Of a stretch of DNA of 15,364 bases, positions 13,166 to 15,364 are shown piece by piece. The DNA comes from Alphaproteobacteria bacterium (GTDB lineage Bacteria > Pseudomonadota > Alphaproteobacteria > RS24). The stretch lies in assembly GCA_009920875.1 (NCBI GenBank), contig RFZE01000028.1:1-15364 (forward strand), written 5' to 3'. How positions within the stretch are numbered: position 1 is the first letter of the stretch; every line of letters starts with the position of its first letter. The notes beneath the pieces are model-generated. The model was not told the DNA's origin, did not search any database, and saw only the letters and a program-made list of their open reading frames with translations. The position numbers and the translations under genes are program-made.

Positions 13166-15241
13166 ATGGCACGCTCTACTGACCTCAAAGATTATCGTAA
13201 TATCGGCATTATGGCGCATATTGACGCCGGCAAAACAACGACGACCGAGCGCATTCTGTATTACACAGGCGTCAGCTATAAAATCGGCGAAGTGCACGAT
13301 GGTGCGGCCACGATGGATTGGATGGAACAAGAGCAAGAGCGTGGTATTACCATTACCTCTGCGGCGACCACTTGTTTCTGGCGCGAAAAGCGCATCAATA
13401 TTATCGACACACCGGGTCACGTGGATTTCACCATTGAAGTTGAACGGTCATTGCGGGTTCTTGACGGCGCTGTGGCCGTTTTTGATTCCGTAGCCGGCGT
13501 GGAGCCTCAATCAGAGACCGTATGGCGTCAGGCTGATAAATATTCCGTGCCGCGCATGTGTTTCGTCAATAAAATGGACCGCATCGGCGCTGACTTCTTC
13601 CGCTGTGTGGACATGATTAAAGACCGTCTGGGTTCAAACCCGCTGGTTGTGCAGTTGCCGATTGGCGCGGAAGCCAATTATGAAGGCTTGGTTGACCTCG
13701 TCAAAATGAAGGAGGTTCTTTGGAAAGCTGAAGACCTCGGTGCTGAATATGAATATATCGATATTCGCGACACGCTGAAAGACCAAGCGGACAAATATCG
13801 CGCGGCCATGGTCGAGGCGGTTGTTGAGCTCGATGATGACGTGATGGAAGCCTATCTCGAGGGCAATGAGCCTGATGAAGAAACACTTATCCGCCTTATC
13901 CGTAAGGGCACGATTGACCAAAATTTCGTGCCGGTACTGAACGGCACGGCCTTTAAAAATAAAGGCGTGCAGCCTTTGCTAGACGCAGTTGTCGATTACA
14001 TGCCATCGCCGCTTGATGTCGAAGCCATTCAAGGTGTCGATGCCAAAACGGATGAGGAAGTGGTACGCGAAAGCTCGGACGATGTGCCGCTTTCCATGCT
14101 CGCTTTTAAAATCGCCAATGACCCGTTTGTCGGCTCGCTGACTTTTGCCCGTATTTATTCCGGTAAGCTGGAAAGCGGTGCGACTTTGGTCAATACGGTG
14201 AAAGACAAGCGCGAGCGTATCGGTCGTATGCTGCAAATGCACGCCAATTCGCGCGAAGAGATTAAAGAAGCTTATGCCGGTGACATTGTTGCGCTGGTCG
14301 GTTTGAAAGATACGACAACCGGTGACACGCTGTGTGAGCAAGATGCGCCGGTTATTCTTGAGCGGATGGAATTCCCCGATCCGGTTATCGAGGTTGCGGT
14401 TGAGCCGAAAACCAAAGGTGACCAAGAGAAAATGGGTCTGGCGCTGAGCCGTTTGGCACAGGAAGACCCGTCATTCCGCGTCAAATCAGATGAAGAAAGT
14501 GGCCAGACGGTGATTGCCGGTATGGGCGAGCTTCACCTCGACATTATTGTCGACCGCATGAAGCGTGAGTTTAAAGTGGAAGCCAATGTTGGCGCGCCGC
14601 AAGTGGCTTATCGCGAAACCTTCACCAAAGTGACCGATGTTGACTACACCCACAAGAAGCAGTCGGGTGGTTCGGGTCAATTTGCCCGCGTAAAAATGAC
14701 CATCGAGCCGATGGAGCCGGGTGGCGGTTACGAATTTGAAAACAAAATTGTCGGTGGTGCCATTCCGAAGGAATATATTCCGGGCGTTGAAAAAGGCATT
14801 GAGAGCGTGCGCGAAAACGGCGTTCTGGCCGGTTTCCCGATGATCGACTTCCGCGTGACTTTGCATGACGGCGCTTTCCACGATGTGGACTCCAGCGTCA
14901 TGGCCTTTGAGATTGCGGCGCGTGCCGCATTCCGTGAAGCCTCGCGAGATGCCGGTGCCAAATTGCTTGAGCCGATTATGCAGGTTGAAGTGGTAACGCC
15001 GGATGAGCATATGGGCGACGTTATCGGTGATTTGAACAGCCGCCGTGGTCAAGTGCGCGGCACGGAAGCGCGCGGTAATGCTTCTGTCATTACCGCTATG
15101 GTGCCGCTGGCCAATATGTTTGGTTACGTAAACACATTGCGTTCTATGACCCAGGGTCGCGCGCAATATTCAATGTTATTCGATCACTATGAGCCGGTGC
15201 CGCAAGCGGTATCCGACGAAGTGATCGCGAAAATGGCTTAA
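13166..15241 (+). CDS. fusA: Elongation factor G
   Basis: EF-G is the GTPase that drives ribosomal translocation and, with RRF, ribosome recycling. The protein has 691 residues, full length. The G domain contains the P-loop AHIDAGKTT (17-25), switch I around RGITITSA (59-66), DTPGHVDF (81-88, with the catalytic histidine at 85) and NKMDR (135-139). Domain II follows about residue 295 (PLSMLAFKIANDPFVGSLTF). Domains III-V include GMGELHLDIIVDRMKREF and the C-terminal block RRGQVRGTEARGNA, then VPLANMFGYVNTLRSMTQGR. It looks like canonical EF-G rather than a divergent fusA2/EF-G2 paralogue because of its str operon context and conserved motifs. AAGGA at 13153-13157 precedes the ATG. Confidence 0.99.
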   Translation: MARSTDLKDYRNIGIMAHIDAGKTTTTERILYYTGVSYKIGEVHDGAATMDWMEQEQERGITITSAATTCFWREKRINIIDTPGHVDFTIEVERSLRVLDGAVAVFDSVAGVEPQSETVWRQADKYSVPRMCFVNKMDRIGADFFRCVDMIKDRLGSNPLVVQLPIGAEANYEGLVDLVKMKEVLWKAEDLGAEYEYIDIRDTLKDQADKYRAAMVEAVVELDDDVMEAYLEGNEPDEETLIRLIRKGTIDQNFVPVLNGTAFKNKGVQPLLDAVVDYMPSPLDVEAIQGVDAKTDEEVVRESSDDVPLSMLAFKIANDPFVGSLTFARIYSGKLESGATLVNTVKDKRERIGRMLQMHANSREEIKEAYAGDIVALVGLKDTTTGDTLCEQDAPVILERMEFPDPVIEVAVEPKTKGDQEKMGLALSRLAQEDPSFRVKSDEESGQTVIAGMGELHLDIIVDRMKREFKVEANVGAPQVAYRETFTKVTDVDYTHKKQSGGSGQFARVKMTIEPMEPGGGYEFENKIVGGAIPKEYIPGVEKGIESVRENGVLAGFPMIDFRVTLHDGAFHDVDSSVMAFEIAARAAFREASRDAGAKLLEPIMQVEVVTPDEHMGDVIGDLNSRRGQVRGTEARGNASVITAMVPLANMFGYVNTLRSMTQGRAQYSMLFDHYEPVPQAVSDEVIAKMA

Positions 15242-15243
15242 TC

Positions 15244-15255
15244 GCCCTGTTGGGC
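15244..15255 (+). other. Small hairpin between fusA and tuf
   Basis: GCCC (15244-15247) pairs with GGGC (15252-15255) around TGTT, directly after the fusA stop codon and just upstream of the tuf ribosome binding site (GGAGAGG, 15264-15270). No T-run follows, so it is not a terminator. It may mark an mRNA processing point that lets tuf be expressed more highly than fusA; this is inference. Confidence 0.35.
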
Positions 15256-15277
15256 AAATCGACGGAGAGGAACGAAG

Positions 15278-15364
15278 ATGTCGAAAGAGAAGTTTGAGCG
15301 GACTAAGCCGCACTGCAACATTGGCACGATTGGTCACGTTGACCATGGTAAGACGACGTTGACG
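15278..15364 (+). CDS. tuf: Elongation factor Tu, N-terminal start (partial, 3' cut by window)
   Basis: The first 29 residues of EF-Tu are present, beginning MSKEKFERTKPHCNIGTIGH and including the P-loop GHVDHGKTT (residues 19-27). The ATG is preceded by GGAGAGG at 15264-15270. Its place after rpsL-rpsG-fusA is the standard str operon order, making this the tufA-position copy. The 3' end of another tuf lies at the start of the window in the same orientation. The two fragments cover opposite ends of the protein, so the copies cannot be compared here. Confidence 0.98.
   Translation, partial: MSKEKFERTKPHCNIGTIGHVDHGKTTLT

Noticed and set aside
1..15364. Mobile elements, defence systems or horizontally acquired islands
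   Set aside because: All genes are core genes in a conserved order with uniform codon use by eye; no transposase, integrase, CRISPR-like repeats or terminal inverted repeats are seen.

Overview
The window is a stretch of core information-processing genes, all on the + strand, from a bacterium that is most likely an alphaproteobacterium. The reasons are the gene order tuf - tRNA-Trp - secE - nusG - rplKAJL - rpoBC - rpsL - rpsG - fusA - tuf, the family-typical protein sequences (RpoB 1365 aa, RpoC 1396 aa, L10 starting MDRA from a GTG codon, L11 with RGLNIMEFCK), and a promoter of the CTTGAC-N17 type usual in that class. I cannot name the genus. Every gene is intact apart from the two tuf copies cut by the window ends. 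I see no insertion sequence, prophage, CRISPR array, pseudogene or accessory gene.

Layout. 1-99 is the 3' end of one tuf gene (EF-Tu). 109-184 is tRNA-Trp with an encoded CCA. 261-984 is secE-nusG (protein export and transcription elongation/termination). 1074-2197 is rplK-rplA (L11, L1), overlapping by one base. 2198-2491 is a long structured leader that fits the L10 leader family. 2492-3424 is rplJ-rplL (the ribosomal stalk). 3425-3581 is a spacer with an attenuator-like hairpin. 3582-11900 is rpoB-rpoC (the large RNA polymerase subunits). 11901-12290 holds a strong intrinsic terminator, a good sigma-70 promoter and about 250 nt of structured untranslated leader. 12291-15241 is rpsL-rpsG-fusA (S12, S7, EF-G), and a second tuf begins at 15278.

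The genes fall into at least two transcription units. The first runs from upstream of the window to the terminator at 11935-11978. The second (str operon) starts at the promoter at 12008-12036. Within the first unit, the non-coding gaps carry clear hairpins, several capped by GNRA tetraloops and sitting just before a ribosome binding site. This suggests control at the RNA level by attenuation, processing or ribosomal-protein feedback.

The coding content is ordinary. The places worth a second look are the untranslated regions. The first is the rplJ leader, with several mutually exclusive pairings. The second is the long rpsL leader, in an operon whose rpsL-rpsG gap (11 nt) is too short for the S7 feedback site known from E. 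coli. Others are the tRNA-Trp trailer, the rplK leader and the rplL-rpoB gap. All RNA structures were found by eye as complementary segments; none was folded computationally.
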